Source: Flavobacteriaceae bacterium (GTDB lineage Bacteria; Bacteroidota; Bacteroidia; Flavobacteriales; Flavobacteriaceae). From it: 6,638 nucleotides of DNA. The stretch lies in assembly GCA_030618945.1 (NCBI GenBank), contig JAUXCI010000140.1, positions 1 to 6,638 on the forward strand, read 5' to 3'. Positions within the stretch are counted from its first letter, which is position 1; every line of letters starts with the position of its first letter. A program made the translations under genes and the position numbers. Under the pieces are notes generated by a model. It saw only the letters and a list, made by a program, of their open reading frames with translations. It was not told the origin of the DNA and ran no database searches. Below, one piece after another: positions 6,610-6,638 of the stretch.

Positions 6610-6638
6610 AACTTTCAACTTTACAAACTTCTATTAAT

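Noticed and set aside
6606..6619. GTTGAA-CT-TTCAAC inverted repeat as a terminator of the transpeptidase gene.
   Set aside because: A 2-base loop is too tight, the stem is AT-rich and no T-tract of note follows.

Overview
This AT-rich window carries four genes on the + strand and looks like a chromosomal segment of a Bacteroidota member, most likely a Flavobacteriia relative. This rests on three observations. There are no clear Shine-Dalgarno sequences before the genes. Bacteroidota-type -7 boxes (TAnnTTTG) precede two of the genes. The protein set is also typical: a fused E1 alpha/beta 2-oxoacid dehydrogenase, a YkuD_2-type L,D-transpeptidase and a large M1-like surface protein. The taxonomic placement is inference; no marker gene is present.

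Layout. Positions 1-144 hold the last 47 codons of a probable LOG-family (TIGR00730-like) protein. Six bases later begins a 944-residue exported protein with an M1-aminopeptidase-like ectodomain and a C-terminal outer-membrane beta-barrel. It has no usable ATG start, and its zinc-binding HExxH motif is replaced. A 109-bp gap with a likely promoter leads to an 817-residue fused E1 alpha/beta subunit of a 2-oxoacid dehydrogenase complex, probably acting on branched-chain 2-oxoacids. A 264-bp gap follows, holding an 8-nt-periodic repeat array and a -7 box. Next comes a 242-residue exported L,D-transpeptidase-like protein. A second copy of the repeat array closes the window and runs into the end of that coding sequence.

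The genes do not form an evident shared pathway. The first two are probably co-transcribed. The E1 gene and the transpeptidase gene each appear to have their own promoter. Two products face the envelope (the barrel protein and the transpeptidase), and one is a cytoplasmic metabolic enzyme.

The points most worth following are the apparently inactive M1 domain fused to a barrel, the altered thiamine-diphosphate motif in E1, and the pair of octanucleotide repeat arrays, one of which encodes the end of a protein. I saw no RNA genes, insertion sequences, CRISPR arrays or phage genes, and no clear evidence of a new multi-gene system.
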